Positions 53,430 to 61,973 of a stretch of 64,000 bases of DNA are shown here, piece after piece (the first letter of the stretch is position 1; the number at the start of each line of letters is the position of its first letter). The DNA is from Chryseobacterium lathyri. Its GTDB lineage: Bacteria; Bacteroidota; Bacteroidia; Flavobacteriales; Weeksellaceae. The notes under the pieces are model-generated. The model made no database searches, was not told the origin of the DNA, and saw only the letters and a list, made by a program, of their open reading frames with translations. The translations under genes were made by a program, and so were the position numbers. The stretch lies in assembly GCF_030812195.1 (NCBI RefSeq), contig NZ_JAUSSF010000002.1:186001-250000 (forward strand), read 5' to 3'.

Positions 53430-54380
53430 TTAAATTCCAAAATTGATAAATACACTGAATCTGGATTTCGCTTCAATGTCGCCGCCCGCAAGATTGGAAT
53501 AGGCAGGCAGCATGACTTCACCTCCTAAACTGAACTTTTTATACGAAGCCTCGAACCCGAGTTTTCCATATAAAGCACTTCCGGCTGTTTTAGGCAATAC
53601 CTCGTCAAACTGTTTGTTTTTATCATAGACTTCACCCTGAACTCCGGCTTTGGCAGAGAAAATGGTCTTTCCGTTTTCTGCAAGCTGATAAAACCCTGTT
53701 GCAGCATAATTCCACTGGTTCCCGAAACGGTAATTCTTTTTATTTTCGGTTTTTACGGTATAATCTGTATTAATCAGTACAGCCAGCTTATTCTTTTGAA
53801 ACTTATAGTTCAAAGCGGCCTGATAATCCCAGCTTCCCGTTCCCAGTTGAAAACTTGGATTGACGCCGGAAGCTCCTTTTTCATCAAATTTCCCCAAAGG
53901 AATCTTCACACCCAAACCTCCGTTAAGCTGATGAAAATTATCCTTGGAACTGATGATCCGGTAAATTCCCATCAGGTTCACGTCTCCGATTCCATCGATT
54001 TTAATATCGCCCTGCATTGTTCTCTTCTCATGAAAATGAAATGGCAGGCTGGCGTATACACTCAGATTTTGTGTCAATGGAATTTTACCCCAAACCTGCA
54101 GGGTATTGAAGTACTGGTCCTGCGTGAGGTCTTTCACAAAAAGGTTTTCTTTGGCTTTATAATGCTGGGCAAAATATTTGATCCCGACAAACTGCGGATT
54201 CAGCAAAGACTCAAAACCGGAAGATCCGTTTCCTGCTGCACAACCGCACGCATCACAGTCATCCAGTACAATTCTGCTAACATCATCTGCAATGTAAATA
54301 CTGTCGTTAATTGTTTCAGCATGGCATGCAAATGATAGTGCCAAGCTGAGGATAAAGATTATTTTATTCATGTTCATCAT
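53430..54380 (-). CDS. Outer-membrane barrel protein linked to mbnP-mbnH
   Basis: About 316 residues with a signal peptide (NKIIFILSLALSFACHAE). A short cysteine-rich segment (LDDCDACGCAAGNGSSG) follows near residue 40, perhaps metal-binding. The rest is a transporter-like beta-barrel (FVGIKYFAQHYKAKENLFV, LTQNLSVYASLPFHF, GIGDVNLMGIYRI). The frame could start at a GTG at 54386 overlapping mbnH by 4 bases; ATG codons at 54380, 54377 and 54371 are more likely. It is third in the mbnP-mbnH operon. Confidence 0.8.
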   Translation of the reverse strand: MMNMNKIIFILSLALSFACHAETINDSIYIADDVSRIVLDDCDACGCAAGNGSSGFESLLNPQFVGIKYFAQHYKAKENLFVKDLTQDQYFNTLQVWGKIPLTQNLSVYASLPFHFHEKRTMQGDIKIDGIGDVNLMGIYRIISSKDNFHQLNGGLGVKIPLGKFDEKGASGVNPSFQLGTGSWDYQAALNYKFQKNKLAVLINTDYTVKTENKKNYRFGNQWNYAATGFYQLAENGKTIFSAKAGVQGEVYDKNKQFDEVLPKTAGSALYGKLGFEASYKKFSLGGEVMLPAYSNLAGGDIEAKSRFSVFINFGI

Positions 54381-54382
54381 GA

Positions 54383-55429
54383 TCACTCTGCAAATTTTGG
54401 ATTAGAAATAAAGTTTTTATCAGATAAGGTTTTCAAAAAGGCGATAATCAGCTGCTTTTCTTGAGTGTTCATCGCTATTCCGACATGTCCGTTTTGTTTC
54501 AGCTGTGAATCAAGATTGGGGTTATCCTCCACATTATCTGAATAGAAATTAAGGACTGCTTCCAGTGTGTAAAATCTCCCATCATGCATATAAGGTGCGG
54601 TATGTTCTACATTTCTCAGGCTAGGCACACGGAATTTCATCCAGTCATTCTGATCAAGGGTCACGCGATGACGCCCCGCATCTTTGAACTGGGTATTGTA
54701 ATACATTCCTGTATTCCTGAAACTCTCATCGGTAAATAATTCTCCACTGTGGCAGGAAGCACATTTCTGATCAAAAAGAGCTAATCCCTGAGATTCCTCG
54801 GAAGTGAAGTTTTCTTTTTCCTGTTTAACCCTGTCATATTTCGAATCTGCGGAAATCATGCTTACCATAAACTGCGACAGAGCCTTCAATATCCTTTCAC
54901 CAGTTATATTTTCATCACCATAAGCTGCCATGAAGAGTTTTTTATACCTCTGATCATTCTTTAATTTAGAGATCACCTCGGGCATGGAACTGTCCATTTC
55001 ATTGGCATCCGTGATCGGTATGATCGGCTGTTCGTTCAGATTATGGATCACACCGTCCCACATGTATCTTTTCAGGAATGCCATGTTTTGAATGGATGGT
55101 GCATTACGGATTCCTATTCTGTCGTCCACTCCATGGCTCACGGTATGGCCATGGTGCGTAAAAGCATTTTCCTGAATATGGCAGAAACCACATGATATGG
55201 TGTTATTTCGGGAAAGCCTGCCCTCATAAAATAAATTTCTTCCCAGCTCTACTCCGTTTTTTGTCACCGGATTACCGGATGCATCAAAAGTCATTTCAGG
55301 AAAGTACGATGGGAACCGTAAAGAATAAGCCTCATCTTTTTCCAATGGCTGCATTACCTCATCTGAACAGGAAGAACAGCTCAGAAAAGTAATGACCAGC
55401 AGCATTGTTTTTAATAAAATCCTAATCAT
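54383..55429 (-). CDS. mbnH: Di-heme cytochrome c peroxidase of the MbnH/MauG type
   Basis: A 348-residue exported protein (N-terminal lipobox-like CSSCSDE) with two haem c motifs, CGFCH (80-84) and CASCH (223-227). Conserved segments GRNLFYEGRLS, RNAPSIQNMAF and FRVPSLRNVEHTAPYMHDGR identify the bacterial di-haem peroxidase/MauG superfamily. MbnH in methanotrophs oxidises a tryptophan of MbnP to kynurenine, forming a copper site. The gene overlaps mbnP by 8 bases, so that pairing is the best assignment; an ordinary peroxidase cannot be excluded. Confidence 0.85.
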   Translation of the reverse strand: MIRILLKTMLLVITFLSCSSCSDEVMQPLEKDEAYSLRFPSYFPEMTFDASGNPVTKNGVELGRNLFYEGRLSRNNTISCGFCHIQENAFTHHGHTVSHGVDDRIGIRNAPSIQNMAFLKRYMWDGVIHNLNEQPIIPITDANEMDSSMPEVISKLKNDQRYKKLFMAAYGDENITGERILKALSQFMVSMISADSKYDRVKQEKENFTSEESQGLALFDQKCASCHSGELFTDESFRNTGMYYNTQFKDAGRHRVTLDQNDWMKFRVPSLRNVEHTAPYMHDGRFYTLEAVLNFYSDNVEDNPNLDSQLKQNGHVGIAMNTQEKQLIIAFLKTLSDKNFISNPKFAE

Positions 55430-56249
55430 TGTGAACGTGATCTACTTTAAACATCGCAGTAAGGTTATCCGTAACATCCACCAAATGCTGGCTTGAGCCC
55501 ATCATCATATTGTTTTCTGTAGTAAGGGAAAGCGTTTTGCTGCCACTTAGAAACTGATTAAGATCTGCAAGAATGTGGATGGAAGGTCTTATCTGAGCCG
55601 TTACTCTGGCGGTTGTCGGAAGATTCAACGTAATTTCCCGGTAAAGATCCGGAGTATTATTAGCCGTTACATTCCCCATGTTTCCCGTGTGATTCATGAA
55701 TTGCGTATCTGCTGCACTGCCCCCGTACTTCCCTTCCAGTTTTATAAAGACATAACCGGCTGCCCATGACCACGACATTCCTTTCTGTTTGGCTTTCGTC
55801 CAGAATTCTGCCTGCCCGTTTTGCCCCAACAGATAAGCCTTCTGACTGATTCCAAGTCCAAATCTTACTTTCTTGTAATTGTTTTTCGGAATTCCGTTCA
55901 GATCGAGATAAACAACTCCTGCAACGGCATCTGCCTGATCTACAATGAAAGCGCCTTTATCAGGATTATTTTCATTGTATTTAAATTCATTTCCGCTTTC
56001 GTCAATCAGTGTGATATTGCTGATGACATATTTTAAAGCGGAGAAATTATGTTTCTGTCCGGAAGCAGAAGTCTGTACAGTTTGATTCAGCACAATATTC
56101 CCCAGATTATTGAATCCGTTTTCAAATTTTATCTGAAGATTTCCGGTTGAAGTGTCCTGCGAATCGGTATCATCGCTGTTTCGGCATGATGATAAAGTGA
56201 GCACATTAAAGACAATAAAGAATAATGATAAAAATTTATAAATTTTCAT
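55422..56249 (-). CDS. mbnP: MbnP-family copper-binding lipoprotein
   Basis: A 275-residue protein with lipobox VLTLSSCRNSDDTDS (Cys22). The family pattern is visible: FSALKYVISNITLIDESGN near residue 69, LDLNGIPKNNYKKVRFGLGI near 115, and GMSWSWAAGYVFIKLEG (157-173), whose tryptophans include the one modified in characterised MbnP. Histidines cluster at the C-terminus (HVHND). It is the first gene of a three-gene overlapping operon with mbnH and a barrel protein. Copper binding is from family knowledge. Confidence 0.82.
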   Translation of the reverse strand: MKIYKFLSLFFIVFNVLTLSSCRNSDDTDSQDTSTGNLQIKFENGFNNLGNIVLNQTVQTSASGQKHNFSALKYVISNITLIDESGNEFKYNENNPDKGAFIVDQADAVAGVVYLDLNGIPKNNYKKVRFGLGISQKAYLLGQNGQAEFWTKAKQKGMSWSWAAGYVFIKLEGKYGGSAADTQFMNHTGNMGNVTANNTPDLYREITLNLPTTARVTAQIRPSIHILADLNQFLSGSKTLSLTTENNMMMGSSQHLVDVTDNLTAMFKVDHVHND

Positions 56250-56444
56250 GTTGATTTTTTAAGTTGAATTTTATGAATAGAAATGTTTTTGAATGGGTGA
56301 TCATTCATTTATTTAACTACAAAAGGCACAAAAGTTTTTTGACACTTCAGTTATTTAAAGTGTATGGAAAAACTATATAAAAGAACACTGAATTTCAGCG
56401 AACCTTATATACGTTCTGTAGTTTTGTAATGATTAAAATTGAAC

Positions 56445-56813
56445 TTAAAAAACCGGTGGTTTGAAAATAGATCTGAGAAACAGAAAAGAATAGGCTGTTT
56501 CATAGAGAAAATTGAAATTTGCAGAAAGGAATTTTTCTACATTTTGAACAGAAGTAATTTCAGGAAGTGTACAGATATCAAGAATTTTCTGTCCAGAATT
56601 TTTAGTTTTGTTTAAAGGCGAAGAATCAGAGTTATTCGTCTTTGCAAGTTCTTTGCTCAAGTAACATTTTCCATTACAGTGAAGCTCCGGTTTGCTTTTA
56701 TTGATACAGAGGACAGTGGAAATGTAATCATAATTTACAGCATATTCCATCAGTGGGATCAGAGGCCTGAACACCATATATAAAGTGAGGGATATGCTGC
56801 AAATTAAGTTCAT
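56445..56813 (-). CDS. Small exported/membrane protein with C-x9-C-x3-C motif, copy A
   Basis: A 122-residue protein with a hydrophobic N-terminus (LICSISLTLYMVF), then RPLIPLMEYAVNYDYI, and cysteines at 36, 46 and 50 inside LCINK...HCNGKCYLSKELAKT. The C-terminal third is hydrophobic and ends FKPPVF. The first 59 residues align without gaps to the protein at 58786-59148, with all three cysteines in the same places. Function is unknown; metal binding is suggested by the motif and by copper/redox neighbours. It begins 3 bases after the superoxide dismutase gene. Confidence 0.75.
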   Translation of the reverse strand: MNLICSISLTLYMVFRPLIPLMEYAVNYDYISTVLCINKSKPELHCNGKCYLSKELAKTNNSDSSPLNKTKNSGQKILDICTLPEITSVQNVEKFLSANFNFLYETAYSFLFLRSIFKPPVF

Positions 56814-56816
56814 TTG

Positions 56817-57491
56817 TTATTTCTTGCTTAGGGCTTCATCATATCTTTTGCTTACCTCTTTCCAGTTCAGCACATTCCAGATTGCAGTAAGATAATCCGC
56901 TCTTTTGTTCTGGTATTTCAGATAATAAGCATGTTCCCAAACATCAATTCCTAGAATCGGAGTTCCTTTTTCTTCCACGACATCCATCAAAGGATTATCC
57001 TGGTTTGCCGTAGAAGAAACGAATAACTTTCCATTTTTATCCACCGAAAGCCATGCCCATCCTGAACCGAAACGGTCTGCACCTGCTTTACTGATCTTTT
57101 CTTTGAATGCATCCATGCTTCCGAAAGTTTCCGTAATTGCTTTAGCTAGTTTTTCAGAAGGCTGTGTGTTTTTTACAGGTGTAAGAACGGTCCAGAAAAG
57201 TTCGTGGTTGTAATGTCCTCCTGCATTGTTTCTTACTGCCGGCGTAAGTTTAGAAACTCCCGAAAGGATTTGGAAAAGCGTTTGTTTTTCCTGTGGTGTT
57301 CCGGCAATCGCTTTATTCAAATTGGCAACATAAGCTGCAGCATGCTTTGAATAATGAATTTCCATTGTCTGTGCATCTACCGAACCTTCCAGTGCATTGT
57401 ATGCATACGGAAGCGGCGTCTGCTTAAACTGCGCAAAAGCGAACTGTGCAGCAAATACGGCACTTAAAGCTGCTATTTTCAAAATCTTCAT
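56817..57491 (-). CDS. Exported Mn-type superoxide dismutase
   Basis: Disproportionates superoxide. With the start at 57491 (MKILKIAALSAVFAAQFAFA) it has 224 residues and a clear signal peptide; a longer frame from 57518 would bury it. Metal ligands are His46, His96, Asp183 and His187. The GGH before the second ligand and ANQDNPL near residue 162 follow the Mn-SOD pattern, but metal choice is not certain from sequence. Export of this family is unusual and points to defence in the periplasm. It is coupled to the C-x9-C-x3-C protein. Confidence 0.9.
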   Translation of the reverse strand: MKILKIAALSAVFAAQFAFAQFKQTPLPYAYNALEGSVDAQTMEIHYSKHAAAYVANLNKAIAGTPQEKQTLFQILSGVSKLTPAVRNNAGGHYNHELFWTVLTPVKNTQPSEKLAKAITETFGSMDAFKEKISKAGADRFGSGWAWLSVDKNGKLFVSSTANQDNPLMDVVEEKGTPILGIDVWEHAYYLKYQNKRADYLTAIWNVLNWKEVSKRYDEALSKK

Positions 57492-57685
57492 AAACGTTTT
57501 GTTTTTATGGTTTAACAATATTTTTATTACTTATAAAAGGGAAGAGGCACGATGGAAATCATTTCTGTCTGAAGATGGCTATACTTCATCTATACTTTTT
57601 CATCTTATCTTTTTAACCATCTGCATCCATGAATTCATTAATCATTAACTTTCAGCTTCATTCTTCCATCTTCCTTCCCTAAACT

Positions 57686-58369
57686 TTATTTCAATAATTT
57701 CTTAATATCCTCGATCAATATTTCCCGGTCAGGATGATATTTCCCCGTAAGTTTCGGAGTTTTTCCTTCCGGATCTTCATAATTCAGTCCGGAGTAATAC
57801 AGGATGGGCATTTTATCTTTATTGTATCTGCAACGGATATTCCCCTCTTTATCCACTAAGGCGATCATTCCGCTGTGGTTAAGGCTTTCGCTGTCGTCTT
57901 CCTTATCTCCCACGTAGATATTGAGCTGGTCTGCCAGTTTTCCGATATAATCTCTGTTTCCGGTAAGAAAATGCCAGTCCGGAGATTTGGCTCCTACACT
58001 TTTAGCATGTTCTTTCAATGCTGCAGGTGTATCATTTTCCGGATCTATACTTATTGAAATGATCCCGAATTCAGGACTGTTCACCTCATCTTCAATAAAT
58101 CTCATATTACGGTTCATTACAGGACAAATCGTAGGACATCTGCTAAAGAAGAACTCTACCAGATAGACTTTACCCAGCATATCTTTATTGGTGATTTTTT
58201 TATTATTCTGGTCGGTGAGCTCAAAATCTGGAACCTTCATTACGGTATATAGGTTCTTCTTGAAATATCCCATTCCTACCCCTATTCCCAGAAACAGCAG
58301 GGCAAAAATCGCGATCGGAATAATCACCTTTCTCTTTGCTCCGGTCTTGGTCTTATTATTTTTGGGCAT
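57686..58369 (-). CDS. SCO1/SenC-family copper chaperone
   Basis: Delivers copper to, or reduces, the CuA site of cytochrome oxidase. The 227-residue protein has an N-terminal membrane anchor (VIIPIAIFALLFLGIGVGMGY) and a thioredoxin fold with the copper-binding CPTIC (Cys78, Cys82) and His165 (LNHSGMIALVD). Segments VYLVEFFFSRCP and ISIDPENDTPAALKEHAKS are typical. It overlaps the YHS gene by 14 bases. Confidence 0.92.
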   Translation of the reverse strand: MPKNNKTKTGAKRKVIIPIAIFALLFLGIGVGMGYFKKNLYTVMKVPDFELTDQNNKKITNKDMLGKVYLVEFFFSRCPTICPVMNRNMRFIEDEVNSPEFGIISISIDPENDTPAALKEHAKSVGAKSPDWHFLTGNRDYIGKLADQLNIYVGDKEDDSESLNHSGMIALVDKEGNIRCRYNKDKMPILYYSGLNYEDPEGKTPKLTGKYHPDREILIEDIKKLLK

Positions 58370-58631
58370 ATTTCTCAGGATTTTTTTTGAATTCGTCCTT
58401 ACAGTAACTACTGCAAAAACCGTACGTTTTATTTTTATAGACTGCTGTATCTTTCATATCATCTTCCGTTTTCATGTGGCAGATGGGATCTTCTGCATTG
58501 ACAAATTTTACTTTCTTAGCCGTCGATTTTGAAGGGGTAGCGCTCTTCTTATGCTTTACTTTAGGGGTTTCCTGGGCACATGCAAATAATGAAACTGACA
58601 ATAATGCAGTTAAAATAATTTTTGATTTCAT
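58356..58631 (-). CDS. YHS-domain lipoprotein
   Basis: A 91-residue protein with lipobox SVSLFACAQE (Cys18), a lysine-rich linker and a C-terminal YHS domain: DPICHMKTEDDMKDTAVYKN, then YGFCSSYCKDEFKKNPEKY. YHS domains bind metals and occur in copper ATPases and TRASH-like regulators. Overlap with the SCO gene suggests a joint role in copper supply to the respiratory chain. Confidence 0.88.
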   Translation of the reverse strand: MKSKIILTALLSVSLFACAQETPKVKHKKSATPSKSTAKKVKFVNAEDPICHMKTEDDMKDTAVYKNKTYGFCSSYCKDEFKKNPEKYAQK

Positions 58632-58785
58632 TTTAATTGTAAATTGAAATTAATAGTATGATGAATGTGTAAATTAATTTTTAACACAGAGATAATCATC
58701 GTTTTTACTATTTATTGCTTTTAAAACAATATCAAACCATAAAAACGAAGTTACTTTGATAAAAAAACTAAAAGAATAGTTGAAA

Positions 58786-59148
58786 TTAAGCTAAAGGAGG
58801 ATGGAATATCCTTGAAAAATATTCCGAAGTTTGATCCACAGCATAATGTGAATGTATGGCCGCATCTTCAGCATCAAACTCTTTCTGTCCTAAAAATGAA
58901 AGGGTATCGTGGGAAACAAAAACATCCAGAACGGATATTTTAATGACCTGGGAATTATTGGACTGCTTTTCTGTTTTCGCCAGTTCTTTGCTGACGTAGC
59001 ACTTCCCTTTACACGTTGACTGAGGAATATTTCTGTTCTCACAGAGATTTTTCACAATATAATCATAGTTCACAGCATAGTTTACCAATGGCAAAACAGG
59101 GCGTAATGCAATGGTAAAAATGATGAATATGGAAATAAAAAATCTCAA
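58786..59148 (-). CDS. Small exported/membrane protein with C-x9-C-x3-C motif, copy B
   Basis: A 120-residue paralogue of the protein at 56445-56813. It has a hydrophobic N-terminus (FFISIFIIFTIAL), RPVLPLVNYAVNYDYI, cysteines at 36, 46 and 50 (LCENR...TCKGKCYVSKELAKT) and a C-terminal end FHPPLA that mirrors FKPPVF in copy A. The middle region is not conserved. It lies upstream of the YHS-SCO pair on the same strand (154 bases away). Its role is unknown. Confidence 0.75.
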   Translation of the reverse strand: MRFFISIFIIFTIALRPVLPLVNYAVNYDYIVKNLCENRNIPQSTCKGKCYVSKELAKTEKQSNNSQVIKISVLDVFVSHDTLSFLGQKEFDAEDAAIHSHYAVDQTSEYFSRIFHPPLA

Positions 59149-59536
59149 TGATCAGTTCTGTTCTACAAATATACTACTCAAATTGGGTTTATGTATTATT
59201 TATGATGAATGTCATTGATTATTTTTGGTGGGGAGGGTTTCGGGTTACGGGGTTTTGAGTTATTCTTTCTCTCGCGGATTGTGGTGATTTTGCAGATTCT
59301 TTTTTGTGTATGAAAAACCCTTATAGATTTTGGAAATCTATAAGGGTTTGGGTGTTTTTATTTTTAAACGGATGATGTCGTGTTTTTTATCGCAAAGGCG
59401 CAAAGAATATTACAAAAGGATGCTTGAAGGCGCAAGGATTTTATCTCTGATAAAATTTTATACCGCTAATAATGGGTCGCTTCATCCTAGAAGCTATTGT
59501 TTGGCACCTGCTACCTGCAACCCTGCAACCTACTCC
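59149..59536. other. Intergenic region with CGCAAAG-type repeat
   Basis: This 388-base gap has no gene. CGCAAAG words occur at about 59390-59405 (CGCAAAGGCGCAAAG) and again as AAGGCGCAAGG near 59428, resembling a dispersed intergenic element seen in flavobacterial genomes (from memory). CTGCAACC is repeated at about 59514 and 59522. A long hairpin lies at 59316-59350. Confidence 0.5.
59316..59350 (-). terminator. Long hairpin, probable terminator of the P-type ATPase unit
   Basis: AAACCCTTATAGATTT (59316-59331) and its exact complement (59335-59350) form a 16-pair stem with a 3-base loop. On the minus strand TTC-rich sequence with T runs follows. It lies 187 bases beyond the ATPase stop, an unusually long distance. 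Confidence 0.6.
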
Positions 59537-61501
59537 CTAATTAAACTTCATCCTCTGAATCCTCACTGCATTTAATATCGCCAGCATCGCTACTCCCACA
59601 TCAGCAAACACAGCTTCCCACATTGTGGCTAAACCTCCGGCTCCAAGGGCTAAGACAACTGCTTTTACCGCGAAGGCTAAAACAATATTCTGCCATACAA
59701 TCTTCTTGGTTTGCTTACCTATATTGATGGCCATTGGGATTTTGCTCGGTTTATCATCCTGGATAACGACATCTGCGGTTTCAATCGTGGCATCGCTTCC
59801 GAGTCCTCCCATGGCAATTCCTACATCGCTGAGCGCAACAACAGGAGCATCATTCACACCATCACCAACAAAGGCTACGGTTTGATTTTTTGCTTTAATC
59901 TCTTTTACTTTATTCACTTTGTCTTCCGGTAAGAGATCTCCAAATGCATTGTCGATACCGAGCTGGTCTGCCACATATTTGACAACGGTACTTTTATCAC
60001 CACTGAGCATGGTGGCTTTTATGCCCATTCTATGCAGGCTGTCAACAGTTTCTTGGGCATCACTTTTTATACTGTCTGCAATGGTAATGTAGCCTGCAAA
60101 CTTTTTATCATAAGCTATGGCAATAAGTGTGTACACAATATTGGCATGGCTGGTATCGTAGCTGATATTGAATTTATCCATCAGCTTAAAATTACCTACC
60201 AGCAATTCTTTTCCATTGACTGACGCTTTTAAGCCATGCCCTGCAATTTCTTCCACATTCTCCAGTGGGATAGAATGGTCGATTTCGCCAGCATAGTTGT
60301 GGATCGCTGTAGCTACAGGGTGTGTACTTTTACTTTCCAGTACATTGACCAGTTTAAGGATCTCATCTTTATTGAGTTCTGGCTGAATGCTTGCTTTCTG
60401 TACTTTGAATACGCCTTCCGTCATGGTCCCGGTTTTATCCATCACTACATTCTGGATTTCTGCGATACTGTCTAAGAAATTACTTCCTTTAAATAAGATT
60501 CCGTTTCTGCTTGCCGCTCCGATTCCGCCGAAATATCCCAGCGGAATGGAGATCACCAATGCACACGGACATGAGATTACAAGAAAGATCAAGGCTCTGT
60601 ACAGCCACTCTCTGAACTGATAGTCATCCACAAATAAATATGGCAGAAGGCAGATTCCTATGGCAAGAAATACGACAATCGGTGTGTATACTTTTGCAAA
60701 TTTTCTGATGAATAATTCGGTCGGTGCTTTCTGCGCGGTCGCGTTTTGAACCAGTTCCAGAATTTTACTCAGCTTGCTGTCTTCGTAGGCGGTATTCACT
60801 TTTACAAGAGCAATGCTGTTCATATTGATCATCCCGGCCAGTACAGCTTCACCTTTTGTTTTTGTATCCGGTTTACTTTCACCTGTGAGCGCTGCGGTAT
60901 TGAATGAAGCTGATTCAGACATCAGTTCACCGTCAAGAGCCAGTTTTTCTCCGGGCTTCAACTGGATAATATCTCCTATTTTGGCTTCTTTGGCTTTAAT
61001 GGTCTTTGGCTGGCTGGCTTCAATGATCGTTACCTCATCAGGACGCTGATCCAGCAAGGCTTTGATGTTTCCTTTGGCTCTTGAAACGGCCATTCCCTGG
61101 AATACTTCCCCTACGGAATAGAAAAGCATTACAGCAACACCTTCGGGATATTCCCCGATTGCAAATGCTCCTACTGTGGCAATTCCCATCAGGAAAAATT
61201 CAGAAAAGACATCTCCGTGAACAATACTCTCGTAGGCTTCCTTTAAGACGGGAAATCCTACAGGAATATAGGCCACCAGATACCAGGCCAAACGCACCCA
61301 GCCTGTAAACCATTCTGTTTTTATATAATTGTCCAATGCTATTCCTATCAGCAACAGCAGGAAAGAGATGATGGCAGGAAGAAACATCTGAAAAGGTGTT
61401 TTGTCTCCTGTATCGTGAGAGTGATCATGCCCATCCCCTTCGGAGTGATTGTGTGTATGCTGTTCTTTATTTTTTGGTTTTGTACTGCAACATTCTTCCA
61501 T
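59537..61501 (-). CDS. Zinc/cadmium-type P1B ATPase
   Basis: Exports heavy-metal ions across the inner membrane. The 654-residue protein has no N-terminal HMA domain; instead it starts MEECCSTKP and has a His-rich stretch (HTHNHSEGDGHDHSHD). It shows the phosphatase loop TGES (207-210), the membrane CPC motif (311-313), DKTGT (Asp355) and GDGVNDAP. The last helices hold AVKAVVLALG and FADVGVAML, the Lys and Asp typical of the Zn/Cd/Pb subgroup (ZntA-like). It follows a Fur-family gene by 44 bases. Confidence 0.92.
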   Translation of the reverse strand: MEECCSTKPKNKEQHTHNHSEGDGHDHSHDTGDKTPFQMFLPAIISFLLLLIGIALDNYIKTEWFTGWVRLAWYLVAYIPVGFPVLKEAYESIVHGDVFSEFFLMGIATVGAFAIGEYPEGVAVMLFYSVGEVFQGMAVSRAKGNIKALLDQRPDEVTIIEASQPKTIKAKEAKIGDIIQLKPGEKLALDGELMSESASFNTAALTGESKPDTKTKGEAVLAGMINMNSIALVKVNTAYEDSKLSKILELVQNATAQKAPTELFIRKFAKVYTPIVVFLAIGICLLPYLFVDDYQFREWLYRALIFLVISCPCALVISIPLGYFGGIGAASRNGILFKGSNFLDSIAEIQNVVMDKTGTMTEGVFKVQKASIQPELNKDEILKLVNVLESKSTHPVATAIHNYAGEIDHSIPLENVEEIAGHGLKASVNGKELLVGNFKLMDKFNISYDTSHANIVYTLIAIAYDKKFAGYITIADSIKSDAQETVDSLHRMGIKATMLSGDKSTVVKYVADQLGIDNAFGDLLPEDKVNKVKEIKAKNQTVAFVGDGVNDAPVVALSDVGIAMGGLGSDATIETADVVIQDDKPSKIPMAINIGKQTKKIVWQNIVLAFAVKAVVLALGAGGLATMWEAVFADVGVAMLAILNAVRIQRMKFN

Positions 61502-61545
61502 AAATACTATTTTGATGTAAAATTAAGGTTATCCTCAATGCAATA

Positions 61546-61965
61546 CTATTGCAAACTTTCAAGACAGTTCTCACAAATTCCTTTGGCAAAAAGTCTTATT
61601 TCATCGATTCTGAAATTGGCCTGAACATTTTGAGGAAATGAAATATCTTCTCTGCAGGTCGTCTGCTTGCATATTTTGCAGTAAAAATGCAGATGCCAGT
61701 CTTTGTGGGTTTTCTCATCGCAGCCGTCATCACATAATTTATATTTTGTAGTGGTATTTTCCTGTATGCTGTGAACAATTCCTTTTTCTTCAAACGTTTT
61801 CAGTGTCCGGTAAATAGTGGTCCTGTCTGCATTATCGAAATGATTTTCGACTTCAGAAAGTGACAGTGCAGCTTCCTGCGTGCTCAAAAAATCATACACC
61901 AGAATTCGCATGCTGGTGGGCTTGGTGTTTTTATCAATGAGTTTGGTTTCTATATCTTTTTTCAT
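61546..61965 (-). CDS. Fur-family metal-responsive repressor
   Basis: The 139-residue protein has a winged helix (SLSEVENHFDNADRTTIYRTLKTF) and a dimerisation domain with HFYCKICKQTTCRED (structural CxxC) and the C-terminal CENCLES pair. His/Cys residues (CDDGCDEKTHKDWHLHF) form the regulatory site. Among Fur, Zur and PerR the Zur/Fur type is likely; position before a zinc-type exporter suggests zinc control, though activating efflux would be unusual for Zur. Confidence 0.85.
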   Translation of the reverse strand: MKKDIETKLIDKNTKPTSMRILVYDFLSTQEAALSLSEVENHFDNADRTTIYRTLKTFEEKGIVHSIQENTTTKYKLCDDGCDEKTHKDWHLHFYCKICKQTTCREDISFPQNVQANFRIDEIRLFAKGICENCLESLQ

Positions 61966-61973
61966 TTCTACGA

